Part shown: piece after piece, positions 36,142 through 45,005 of the stretch
How positions within the stretch are numbered: position 1 is the stretch's first letter
Layout: every line of letters starts with the position of its first letter
Virus record (IMG/VR): IMGVR_UViG_3300025133_000066
Span: 1-64,000 of that record
Direction: 5' to 3' (one strand)
DNA: 64,000 bases
Origin: a virus
Program-made: the position numbers and the translations under genes
The notes under the pieces: model-generated
The model's input: the letters and a program-made list of their open reading frames with translations, nothing else
What the model was told of the DNA's origin: nothing
The model's database searches: none

Positions 36142-37182
36142 TTAATAATCTAATCTTACACGAAGAGTTAATTCATTCGTGGGATCTTTTTTCAGAGGTT
36201 CTGAAACTTTTGCAACAGCAAGAAGTTCATTATCATCAGAATAAAGCCCAATTGTGGTAATATAAGCCGCAGGATTGTCTGTGGAAATATTTTTTACTCT
36301 TATTTTGCTTCCATTAAGATATGTTGGGTTTGCGCTGTAATTAAATTCATTTGTACTTGCACGACAGAAGTAAATGGTACTGTTCAATTCCGTGGTGTTA
36401 TTAAAATCAAGATCATCCCATCTGTTTCTAACACCATCGCATGCAGAAGAAATTTCTGTTCCGGTCAAAACTGCATCAATTGAAGCGGTATCATAAGTTG
36501 CACCTGGAGCACCAAACTCGCCATCAAATATAGATGCGGTCAAAACGGCGATTCCAGCCTGATAATAAAGCAAGCCGACGCCAGAACCGGAATTTGGGGG
36601 GGCTGAACTTGTATATAGAATTCCATAATCTCCTGCTGGAGAATTTGTTCTATAATCGCTACCTGCTCCATAATCAGAAATTGTCTTTAGGGAAGAAAAA
36701 TCGGGTGCGCTCGGGGCCCCGCCTGTGGCAAAAGAAAGAAAGAACGATTGTTTTTTGATTTCGTCCTTTGTCAAAAGGCGTGAAAAATTAATAAACACGC
36801 ATTCATTCAAATTATCACCAGCAGTAGAATAGCTTCCATCTCTATCAAATCTACGAATGTCACCATTAGTATCATATCCAGCCAAAACTTGCGCCATTTG
36901 ATTATAAATATTGATCTTTTTGGCATTTTGAACGGAAAGTGAACTGGATAATCCAGACTCCGATGAATAGCCGACTGTCAAATCAAAAATGTGATTTGCA
37001 GATGAGCTTAAATAAGGATAATCATAAACACTCTGGAACATCCCGTGTGCATAATTCTTAATGTTTTCGTCTTCATATGTACCAGAAATTATTGTTCCCG
37101 TAATCGGAATTGCTTCGTGAAGTAATGTCCGAGTATTTGCAATGTCTTTATCTAATACTAATGTTTTAAAGGTGGTAGCCAT
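36142..37182 (-). CDS. Tail fibre/baseplate structural protein, paralogue
   Basis: A 346-residue beta-rich protein. Its end (SANPTYLNGSKIRVKNISTD, YITTIGLYSDDNELLAVAKV and EPLKKDPTNELTLRVRLDY) matches that of the following 389-residue gene, so the two share a C-terminal domain. The N-terminal part (FKTLVLDKDIANTRTLLHEA, GMFQSVYDYPYLSSSANHIF) is different in detail. No enzyme motif. ATG with AAGGA seven bases upstream. By position between the 309-residue protein and fibre genes, it is likely a baseplate-attached structural protein. Confidence 0.65.
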   Translation of the reverse strand: MATTFKTLVLDKDIANTRTLLHEAIPITGTIISGTYEDENIKNYAHGMFQSVYDYPYLSSSANHIFDLTVGYSSESGLSSSLSVQNAKKINIYNQMAQVLAGYDTNGDIRRFDRDGSYSTAGDNLNECVFINFSRLLTKDEIKKQSFFLSFATGGAPSAPDFSSLKTISDYGAGSDYRTNSPAGDYGILYTSSAPPNSGSGVGLLYYQAGIAVLTASIFDGEFGAPGATYDTASIDAVLTGTEISSACDGVRNRWDDLDFNNTTELNSTIYFCRASTNEFNYSANPTYLNGSKIRVKNISTDNPAAYITTIGLYSDDNELLAVAKVSEPLKKDPTNELTLRVRLDY

Positions 37183-37192
37183 ATTTTAGTCC

Positions 37193-38122
37193 TTATAATT
37201 TCAATAATCTTATCGGAATATCTATTCTATATCCCGTTGTGAGTCCAATAATTCTGAGATTTGTATCAATATAATTAAAAGTAGTATTTAGTCCCCCTCC
37301 CTCTGGCTGTACAAGCGTGGTACTGCCCAGTGTTGTAAACAAATATGTACTATCTCGCAAATCTATACTAGATTGAAGTCCTATTTTTAATCTTGTTCCT
37401 CTTGGGCCCTCTATCGAGCTTTGTTCCGCGCCGCCGGTAAAAGTACTAATATCTTGGATAGGATCAGTTGCGGAGGTTGTATAAGCCACCGAATATGTAG
37501 CAATAGAATCATCATCTATAAAAGAAACAGCAATGGGCGTTCCGGTGCCATCTGTTAGGCTAATTAAGCGATTATCCATTTGAATAGAATATTGCGTCTC
37601 AAACAAATCTGTTGGAAGTCCCGATTCAGTAGGGGGAATTCTGTCGGTGTCTAATCCCTGATCGGTTATGACTGCTGGCTTAACGGGCTGTTCTGCATTG
37701 TAAAAAAGAAACTTTGACGTAGTAGTACCATTGAGTGAGTCATTGGTTGTTGTATCAACTGACACGGGAATTGTTCCGGCCAAACCGGTAACAGTACTTA
37801 AACCCAATCCCGCGCCTTGGGTGAAAAGCTTTAAAACGGGCAAATATAAAACATTTGTTCTGGTAATTGTGATTAACTTTGACTTCATAGAGGAAGTATT
37901 GTTCGTAAATGCCTCCAAGACTGGGGTTTGTAAAATCTCCAAATCATAAAATGCAGATCCCCTTAGATCATTGGGATCGTAAAGTTCATAGTTGATTTCA
38001 TCATCGCCCAAGGCAAATTTAGTAATCTTGAAGCTTCCATCACCTCTTGCCAATCTTTCTCTACCAGCATCTGTCAAAACGGCATCTAATATGATGTCTC
38101 CGCTATTATCTAAAAATGACAT
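37193..38122 (-). CDS. Structural protein with D-ILDAVLT-GRE-LA-GDG motif
   Basis: A 309-residue protein starting MSFLDNSGDIILDAVLTDAG, followed by RERLARGDGSFKITKFALGD and DEINYELYDPND. This start is a recurrent module in large-phage virion proteins and also appears in altered form in the 345-residue protein at 43963 (VLDIELTPYGKYLLSKGKF). The rest is strand-rich with Thr/Ser repeats. ATG with GAGGA seven bases upstream and a clean late-promoter-like element about 40 bases upstream. Likely a baseplate or fibre-adaptor protein. Confidence 0.65.
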   Translation of the reverse strand: MSFLDNSGDIILDAVLTDAGRERLARGDGSFKITKFALGDDEINYELYDPNDLRGSAFYDLEILQTPVLEAFTNNTSSMKSKLITITRTNVLYLPVLKLFTQGAGLGLSTVTGLAGTIPVSVDTTTNDSLNGTTTSKFLFYNAEQPVKPAVITDQGLDTDRIPPTESGLPTDLFETQYSIQMDNRLISLTDGTGTPIAVSFIDDDSIATYSVAYTTSATDPIQDISTFTGGAEQSSIEGPRGTRLKIGLQSSIDLRDSTYLFTTLGSTTLVQPEGGGLNTTFNYIDTNLRIIGLTTGYRIDIPIRLLKL

Positions 38123-38160
38123 TAATAAATCCTCTTTTTCATTTAAAATGTTTTTCCTAT

Positions 38161-38170
38161 AATAAATAGT
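38161..38170 (-). promoter_or_regulatory. Late-promoter-like element before fibre-type operon
   Basis: Minus-strand ACTATTTATTATAGG in the 84-base gap after the 986-residue gene, about 38 bases upstream of the next ATG. A clean copy; the rest of the gap is A+T-rich with no hairpin seen. Confidence 0.5.
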
Positions 38171-38206
38171 TTAATTTTATCAATTTTTCCAAAACATTTT
38201 CTTTTA

Positions 38207-41167
38207 TTATTCGCGCTCAACAGTTGAATCAAAACTTACATTCAAATCTACTGCTTTTCCTGTTTTTTTAGAAGTTAATCTAATCTTAAATGTCTTACCA
38301 AAAAGGGGCTCCTCTTTAAGCCCAAGTTTGATATCTCCCCCTTCGGTAAAACTACCTGCTGAAACATCCGGTAAAACTTGTGTAAGTCTGGGAAGTATAT
38401 TAAATAGTCTCTTGAAACTTTTTAATGTTTGTTTCGAATCCTTCACGACTTCATAAGATTCTATAAGTGGATATATGGCTCCGCTATTTTCAACTAATTC
38501 AACCTGATAAATCGCTGTTGGGTTTGAAGCGGTTCCCCTTCTGTCAACGGCTCTGAACATATAATAATATTTCTTATTTGGCTCTATATTATCCAAAAAG
38601 GCGGCGGCAGAAGCGAAATGATTTATACCATATGGCGTCGTTATTATAGAAGTATTCGCATCTTTAAAATCTTCATAACTTTTTGGGGGAGTTGATAACC
38701 TTCTTACTTCAAAAATGGCAGCAAGATTTTCAAACTCATCAGATTTAAATAATATTTTTTGAAAATCGTTCATTTTTCTTGCTTCTCGGAATAATGTATA
38801 ATATTTTTCCTCTTTTTCACTAAAAGTAATCGGTTCTTCTTCGAGACTTCCTTGGCTAGAATTTAAAAATAAAGATAGTTTGCTATCTCTCCCCTTATAA
38901 GTAATAAAATTAATATTCGGAAATAAGGGGGGATTGTCTAATATTGTTCCACGGCTTTCATAATAAGGAATTTGTACAAACTTGAGAGAAGGCTTGGTTA
39001 AAACATTTAATTTATATTCTTTGGGATCTTCCGGATCTATTTTGAGGACGGCCTGGAGGCCTTGAAGCGCCACGAGTGCGTCGTGAAATTCTTTTATGAT
39101 TTCCAAAAAAGCTGTTCCGGCTTCACCGAGTATGGACATATTTTGTTCTGTCCAGTCACTCTTCTCCCCCGATACGTCTACTCTTGCAATTTCATCCATA
39201 GCATCTGCATAACTGTCAAATTTTGTCATAAACCTCGTTTTGTCGGCACCATCGAGGCTTTGATATATCTCGGTGCCGGCGAGGGCCAGGATGCCCCCGT
39301 ATTCAGATGTAGATGCCGGATTAAACAAAGTCCTCAAATTATAATAAGCTTGAAAATAAAGATCCCAACCTGGAGTCACGTCGTGTGAAACAGTTGTGAC
39401 ACCTCCCGTTGCTGTTGATCCACCAGCAACCTCTGTTGCTTTAGTTCGGACGAACTCTGGATCTAAATCATAAACATATCCCGGAGATTCAAATGCATCC
39501 TCAGAGCTAATTCCTCGCAGGCTTCTTAATACTCGCTCAAATTTAAATACCTCAGCAATCAGCGGGCCGACTTGATCTCCAAAAGTGTCTAAAATAGACG
39601 GCGGAATGGGTTTTTGTAATCGATATTGGTATTCGGATCCGATCGTCATTTTGTAGGCATAAATTTTGTATTCGTATTTCTTTCCATATTTTACTTGTGT
39701 ATCAACATAGTCCAGCCCAAGATAAATGCTTTCTGCTGGAATCCAGAAATTTTGGATTGGTGTTGTAGACCCAAATTCAAATTTAGCTATTCTGTAGAAC
39801 ATAACATTTGAAAGATATGGTTTTTTACCGGAGAGGATCTGTGTAAAAGATCGTGTTTCGCTATCTAAAAGATCTTGAATCTCTTTTTTGATGTCCGAAA
39901 GTCCCACCCTATAAGCTAAGGCGACCGATGTTCCTCTTTTATGAATTTGGCTGACTCTATATTTAAGCTCCGTTGAGCGTCCTCCAGTCATATCTAGATA
40001 TCCCGATTTATCTTCTAAAATATATTTATTTGCATCTTCCTCGGAAATGTCAGGCGCTGCGGATAGGGCTAGAAGCAATATATCTACATCTATCAGTTTG
40101 ATATTTTCATCTTTTAGTGCGTAAACTTCCTTGAATTCCTGTTGAGTTTCGTCTAAATATGATGATGCAAGATAAGAATTGGTAAAGGATCTTTCCAGAG
40201 CCGCATAAGATAACTGAGTTATTGGTGCGTCTTCTGAGAGGCCGATATTTATTGCATCGCAGAAAGCCGTGGTAAAATCATTTTCAAATATTGCATCCCG
40301 TGCGCGATCAGACTCCGAAGTTCCCGGTGGATTTGAAAACGATATCATATTATAAAATGGAAATACATCCTGATACTGAAATAGGGCTGTACTTTCTTTG
40401 TAGGATTTTTGAGTTATGAAAAAATCTTTATAATCAGTGGTTCTAGCCTTGGATGGATCTGAAACACTTTTTATTAGGTAATCTCCTATGGAATATTCAG
40501 ATTTTAAGGGAGCCGCCTCGGAAGGTCTTTTATAATATTTTGTAACGTCAGTTTCTTGACTTACAACTTGAAAAAAGTTATAAAAATTATCAATCTCGGT
40601 TTCTTTAACCTCGGCTGAATTTATTGCTCTTTCATATTTTTCTAATCCGTAGTTATAGCGATAATCAACGGTTCCCTCTATGAGACTTATATTATCAACA
40701 TCTGAAACATATTCTATGGGAGCCGCTATATCGAAATAATAATCATAAAAGACTGTCTTCTCTGCGGGAATTATACTATTTTCTATGAAATTTTTAAAAA
40801 GAATATCTGGGTTTGGATCATCGGCTGTGGTCTCACTATCGTCTGCGTGATCGCCCGGTAATTTAGCTCTTATTTCGATCGTCTCGATATAGGTGGTAAG
40901 AAATAATCTGGAAAGACCACCAGGGCCGTGTATATTTTGGCGCGATGGAAGAATTGATTTATATTCGTAATTAACTTGACTCGTAGGTAATCCGAACTTG
41001 TCACCTATATCCAGACTATATTTTTGTAAAATCCGGAAGGTCTCTTCGCCACTAAATTGAGTGCTCCAATAGTTTTTTAAATCATTTCGAATAGGTTCCG
41101 TTGAGGAATTGAAATTATCAGTTAAAACAAATGTTTTATTATTAGCAATTGCACCTTCGTCAGCCAT
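38207..41167 (-). CDS. Large virion structural protein with FnIII-like C-terminal part
   Basis: A 986-residue protein. The N-terminal 550 residues are mixed helix and strand, with Glu/Asp/Tyr-rich segments. Near 845-885, DNIEPNKKYYYMFRAVDRRG and ASNPTAIYQVELVE reads like a fibronectin type III domain. An earlier part, VMFYRIAKFEFGSTTPIQNF with YVDTQVKYGKKYEYKIYAYK, looks like another FnIII-type unit. The end is basic (KIRLTSKKTGKAVDLNVSFD). The ATG directly follows the preceding stop, with GGGGAGGA upstream. Probably a baseplate-fibre component; not further identified. Confidence 0.7.
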   Translation of the reverse strand: MADEGAIANNKTFVLTDNFNSSTEPIRNDLKNYWSTQFSGEETFRILQKYSLDIGDKFGLPTSQVNYEYKSILPSRQNIHGPGGLSRLFLTTYIETIEIRAKLPGDHADDSETTADDPNPDILFKNFIENSIIPAEKTVFYDYYFDIAAPIEYVSDVDNISLIEGTVDYRYNYGLEKYERAINSAEVKETEIDNFYNFFQVVSQETDVTKYYKRPSEAAPLKSEYSIGDYLIKSVSDPSKARTTDYKDFFITQKSYKESTALFQYQDVFPFYNMISFSNPPGTSESDRARDAIFENDFTTAFCDAINIGLSEDAPITQLSYAALERSFTNSYLASSYLDETQQEFKEVYALKDENIKLIDVDILLLALSAAPDISEEDANKYILEDKSGYLDMTGGRSTELKYRVSQIHKRGTSVALAYRVGLSDIKKEIQDLLDSETRSFTQILSGKKPYLSNVMFYRIAKFEFGSTTPIQNFWIPAESIYLGLDYVDTQVKYGKKYEYKIYAYKMTIGSEYQYRLQKPIPPSILDTFGDQVGPLIAEVFKFERVLRSLRGISSEDAFESPGYVYDLDPEFVRTKATEVAGGSTATGGVTTVSHDVTPGWDLYFQAYYNLRTLFNPASTSEYGGILALAGTEIYQSLDGADKTRFMTKFDSYADAMDEIARVDVSGEKSDWTEQNMSILGEAGTAFLEIIKEFHDALVALQGLQAVLKIDPEDPKEYKLNVLTKPSLKFVQIPYYESRGTILDNPPLFPNINFITYKGRDSKLSLFLNSSQGSLEEEPITFSEKEEKYYTLFREARKMNDFQKILFKSDEFENLAAIFEVRRLSTPPKSYEDFKDANTSIITTPYGINHFASAAAFLDNIEPNKKYYYMFRAVDRRGTASNPTAIYQVELVENSGAIYPLIESYEVVKDSKQTLKSFKRLFNILPRLTQVLPDVSAGSFTEGGDIKLGLKEEPLFGKTFKIRLTSKKTGKAVDLNVSFDSTVERE

Positions 41168-43963
41168 TTAATTTCCTCCCCTTCGATTGGTAAATCCATC
41201 AATTATAAACTGTGGTACATCTATGATACTAAATTCTTCTTCTGGGGTTATATCTCCGGTGGGGTCGGAAATTCCAAGATCGAGACCAGAGATCTCTGCG
41301 GCGCCTGCGAGATTTAAGAGAAAATATCTATCGGGATAATTTCTCTCTTCAAATCCAATGCCAACTTTGAAAGCCTGATCATCGTACAGCGATAGTTTGC
41401 AGAGAAACTTTCCTGCCTGATTTATGTCATTCGTCTTAAACCTTCTAAATAGTGGCATTTTTAAACTTGGTATTCCATTTACATCGTTTCCAAAGCTATG
41501 TAAAATTTCTATTTTAACTAAATTCATATAATTTTCTTTCATCATATAGTAAGTATCTGGATTATCAAAATAATCACCTTCTGTTGCCAACCATTTGTTG
41601 GTACACTTGTCGGATTTACCGGCAAATAAAGCGCGGATTTGATTTGGCATATTTTTTACTTTTTTTAGTTCTTGAGAGCCGACAGATAAGGATGTGGCCA
41701 ATTTGATGTTGAATAAGTTTGCTATAGTAGATTCTATATTATTAAAAAATTCCTTGCTCAAATTCCAATCTTCTTCTTGCTTTAAGATGGCGTTTATAAA
41801 TAATCTATATCTATCTCTCGTATCTGTTGGTCCTTCGAATTCACCTTTTATCAACTCCACAGGTTCTGATTCGTAGGAAGTCATTTCAACCCCATCTAGA
41901 CTTGTTGCGTTAGTATAGGTTTCTTCTTTTTTTGGATCCGCTTTAGATTCTAGTTCATAAAAAGATCTTGCTTGAAGTGATATTCCAAGTTGTTGCATAA
42001 AATAAGAAACAGACAAGTCGGGGTCCATAAGCGTACTATGTTTATTTTGATAATGTATATTGTTTAATACTTCATTATTAAATATATTAAACTTTGTAAG
42101 CTCGACACCACTTATTATTTTGGGAGCCAAATAGGAATAGCGAGTTTGATCAAAATTAAAATATGAATTTCCCAACTCATTGGATGGACCCGGTGAGGAG
42201 AAGAATGTATCCCCATATATTTCAATTGATAAGTCGCGAAATGATTCTGGGCGGTTTTTTATTAATTTTCCAAACTCAAAACCACACCTATCGACAAAAT
42301 CTATCTCGGACATTGAAGAAATTCCAAGGTCATCGTTCGCCGTAATATTAATATAATCATAATTTAAATTTCTTAATTCATCAAAGTTCACAATTGTATT
42401 AAACTTTGTTTGAAATTCCAAAAAGAATAAATGTGCATTATCTTTTGCATAACCAGTAGATAATGAAAAATTTATTTGAGAAGTTAGAGCCGATGAACCA
42501 ATGAAGACAGAGATTTTATTTACAAAATTATCCACATATCTCATTAGTTCTAGGGTGGTTTTTTCATAAACTAAAAGATTTAGGAACTCATATCGTAATT
42601 CAGGTGTTACATCAATATTAGAATTTAGTGTACTTAAGATATCCACCAGAGTATTGATGGCGGCGATGTTTTGGCTGATCAGGGCAACTTCGGCGGCGGG
42701 TGTGTCAATAAAGGTGAAGTCGGTGGAACCACTCTTTGCACTTAAATTTATATATTTTACTAGATAATAATTTTTAAAGGTATTTTGTGCATCGACAAGT
42801 TTTTCTAATGAGTTCAATAACCACAATAAAATACCATCTTCCATCTTTAACCCGACAAAATATGCATATTTACCATCGTTGGCTGTATCATAATCATTAA
42901 AAGCGATCACCTTGTAATATTTTTCAGGAAATCCCAGACTTATTTCTCCAATTCTTGACATTGGAAGATTTGAAGTGCTAAAGGTCCTCGTGGCATCTTG
43001 TATTTTGTTGTTATTCTCGAACGTTTCAATGAGAAGCTCTTTTATCTCGTTTTTAGAGGCTGCTATCGTGTTGTTTTTAAAATCTCTTGTGTTCTTTTGT
43101 TTTTGCCTATAGATTCGAATACTATTTAAGCATGAACTTGACATAATTTCATCTTTGATTTTTGGCTTTATTTTAGGATTACTTAATATCTTGCCAAATG
43201 TGCTGTTATCTCTCAAAAAATTTAATTTATCAAAAACAAACATCGACTTAATTTCATTTTTCTTGCCATAAGAGGGCATAAGGTCAGAAATATTAGCCTT
43301 TTTAATAGGCTTTTCACGAAACAAGTTGAAATTGAACAAATTATTGTAATAATTTTGCCTCAAATCTTCAATGCTTGATTTTTTTGGCGCCAGAGATCCC
43401 TTTTCTATGACTGTCTGGGAGATCGCAATATCATATTCTCTGCTTGAGAATGTTGCTGCCGATGCTTGGTCAAATCCACGCCTCTCTACCTCTCCCTGCT
43501 CTCCTAAAATTGATTCCAAATACGGCAAAACAATAATTTGTAAATTTTCACTCTTATTTAATGTTGTTTTAAATAAGAAAGGATATTTTATTACTGTACC
43601 CGACCTTAAGTCTTCTTTTTTAATGGTATATAGGCTTGGATTTAGTTTATTAGCACCTATAAATGTTTGATATTCTAATTTTCTTGTCTGAATTATAAAA
43701 TGGTCTGGTGGTTTTTCGACCGACGAGATAAAATCGGCGGCGCTCGTGGATATTGGGTCTCCATAATTATATATCACCTTAACATACAGCGGGAGGCCCA
43801 AAGATAGATCCAAATCTGGTATCAATTTATTTTCCTCTGCTATGAGTCTGGTGTTGATGGAAATATTCACGCCTATGGCATATTCTTCTTCGGTAGAATC
43901 AGAAGATGTTACATTGGTAATGGATGTTTTATCAATTTTTAATGCACCGTTAAGAAACCCCAT
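41168..43963 (-). CDS. Large virion structural protein, unknown type
   Basis: A 931-residue protein, Asn/Ser/Phe-rich, with no motif that I recognise. Long mixed segments include YLESILGEQGEVERRGFDQA and ASAATFSSREYDIAISQTVI near the N terminus, and FNDYDTANDGKYAYFVGLKM in the middle. The C terminus runs through KVGIGFEERNYPDRYFLLNL to FIIDGFTNRRGGN. The start overlaps the previous stop (TGATG), with GGAGG ten bases upstream, so it is coupled to the 345-residue gene. Similar in size to and probably a partner of the 986-residue protein that follows directly. Confidence 0.65.
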   Translation of the reverse strand: MGFLNGALKIDKTSITNVTSSDSTEEEYAIGVNISINTRLIAEENKLIPDLDLSLGLPLYVKVIYNYGDPISTSAADFISSVEKPPDHFIIQTRKLEYQTFIGANKLNPSLYTIKKEDLRSGTVIKYPFLFKTTLNKSENLQIIVLPYLESILGEQGEVERRGFDQASAATFSSREYDIAISQTVIEKGSLAPKKSSIEDLRQNYYNNLFNFNLFREKPIKKANISDLMPSYGKKNEIKSMFVFDKLNFLRDNSTFGKILSNPKIKPKIKDEIMSSSCLNSIRIYRQKQKNTRDFKNNTIAASKNEIKELLIETFENNNKIQDATRTFSTSNLPMSRIGEISLGFPEKYYKVIAFNDYDTANDGKYAYFVGLKMEDGILLWLLNSLEKLVDAQNTFKNYYLVKYINLSAKSGSTDFTFIDTPAAEVALISQNIAAINTLVDILSTLNSNIDVTPELRYEFLNLLVYEKTTLELMRYVDNFVNKISVFIGSSALTSQINFSLSTGYAKDNAHLFFLEFQTKFNTIVNFDELRNLNYDYINITANDDLGISSMSEIDFVDRCGFEFGKLIKNRPESFRDLSIEIYGDTFFSSPGPSNELGNSYFNFDQTRYSYLAPKIISGVELTKFNIFNNEVLNNIHYQNKHSTLMDPDLSVSYFMQQLGISLQARSFYELESKADPKKEETYTNATSLDGVEMTSYESEPVELIKGEFEGPTDTRDRYRLFINAILKQEEDWNLSKEFFNNIESTIANLFNIKLATSLSVGSQELKKVKNMPNQIRALFAGKSDKCTNKWLATEGDYFDNPDTYYMMKENYMNLVKIEILHSFGNDVNGIPSLKMPLFRRFKTNDINQAGKFLCKLSLYDDQAFKVGIGFEERNYPDRYFLLNLAGAAEISGLDLGISDPTGDITPEEEFSIIDVPQFIIDGFTNRRGGN

Positions 43964-45000
43964 CAGCTACAGTCCTCCACATCAGCAGAAGTTACATTTG
44001 TGCCGTAAATATCTGCAACTGCCTTTATTACATTAGGTGCGCGATCAGATGAGTAGCCGTTATCAGTATAAAATCCTTTTGATTTGATTTCGCTGATAGA
44101 ATTTGCTATTATTTCTTTATCGATGTTAGAGTCGCAATATATATCGAAGTAATATTCAACATTTGTCGTCTCTAAGATAATTTCTTCGTCATCCTCCGCG
44201 TCATCCTCGTCAAGCAAAATATTATTGACAATTTTCTGCTTTTTCTGTTTTTTAGCAAAAGTCAAAGGAATCAACTCTTCTTCTCCGCTGTCGCTAGAAT
44301 CTATTTTAAAAACTTCAATATCAAAGTTCTCCATTTTAAAATTAGTATTTTCTTCTAAAATATCAGCTAAAATATAATCATTTTTTATGAATAAAAAACT
44401 ACCATCATCTGCAAGTTGTGATGTGATATAGGAATCGGCTAATTCAGCTACCTGATTCTCATCGGTGGGGCTCAAATTATCATCAAAATCCATAGGCAAA
44501 CCATCTCCAGACGTAAAAAGAGATTCTTGAACATATATTTTATAATTTACCGATGCACTCAATTGAGGAATTATTTTTTTACCAAATTTAGTCTCATAAG
44601 TCAAATCATAAGAATCTACGCCCCCCTTCAAGAACTTCATCACAATTGCTGGATATTTATCATTGGATATCTGAGATGTTCCCAAGTCTCGACTTAAAGA
44701 ATCCCTCTTAGATGGAGCGGTGGGAACTATTTTATCTCCTCCTCCAAAATCAACTTCAATTCCTTCTTGAAATTTTCCTGTAAACTTGTATTGAGTTTGT
44801 AATTGGGGAGTTGTGCTCCTTATTCTATTGTCAATTTCATTTTGATTTTCGGTTGTGCCGCCATATTGAGAGTCATAAAGCATATTATCATCAAAAAATG
44901 CATAGTAAGCTGGTCTAAATTTACCCTTCGAAAGTAAATATTTACCATATGGAGTTAATTCGATGTCCAAGACTTCTTCTTTTTTATTCATAAAAAGCAT
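43963..45000 (-). CDS. Structural protein with VLDIELT-YGK-LL module
   Basis: A 345-residue acidic protein. The N terminus MLFMNKKEEVLDIELTPYGK, then YLLSKGKFRPAYYAFFDDNM, resembles the ILDAVLTDAGRERLARGDG module of the 309-residue protein. The middle has a very acidic stretch (LDEDDAEDDEEIILE). The end contains NSISEIKSKGFYTDNGYSSD. GGAGGAGG lies 10 bases before the first ATG; a second ATG three codons later has no SD. Adaptor or baseplate protein by context; not otherwise identified. Confidence 0.65.
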   Translation of the reverse strand: MLFMNKKEEVLDIELTPYGKYLLSKGKFRPAYYAFFDDNMLYDSQYGGTTENQNEIDNRIRSTTPQLQTQYKFTGKFQEGIEVDFGGGDKIVPTAPSKRDSLSRDLGTSQISNDKYPAIVMKFLKGGVDSYDLTYETKFGKKIIPQLSASVNYKIYVQESLFTSGDGLPMDFDDNLSPTDENQVAELADSYITSQLADDGSFLFIKNDYILADILEENTNFKMENFDIEVFKIDSSDSGEEELIPLTFAKKQKKQKIVNNILLDEDDAEDDEEIILETTNVEYYFDIYCDSNIDKEIIANSISEIKSKGFYTDNGYSSDRAPNVIKAVADIYGTNVTSADVEDCS

Positions 45001-45005
45001 TTATT

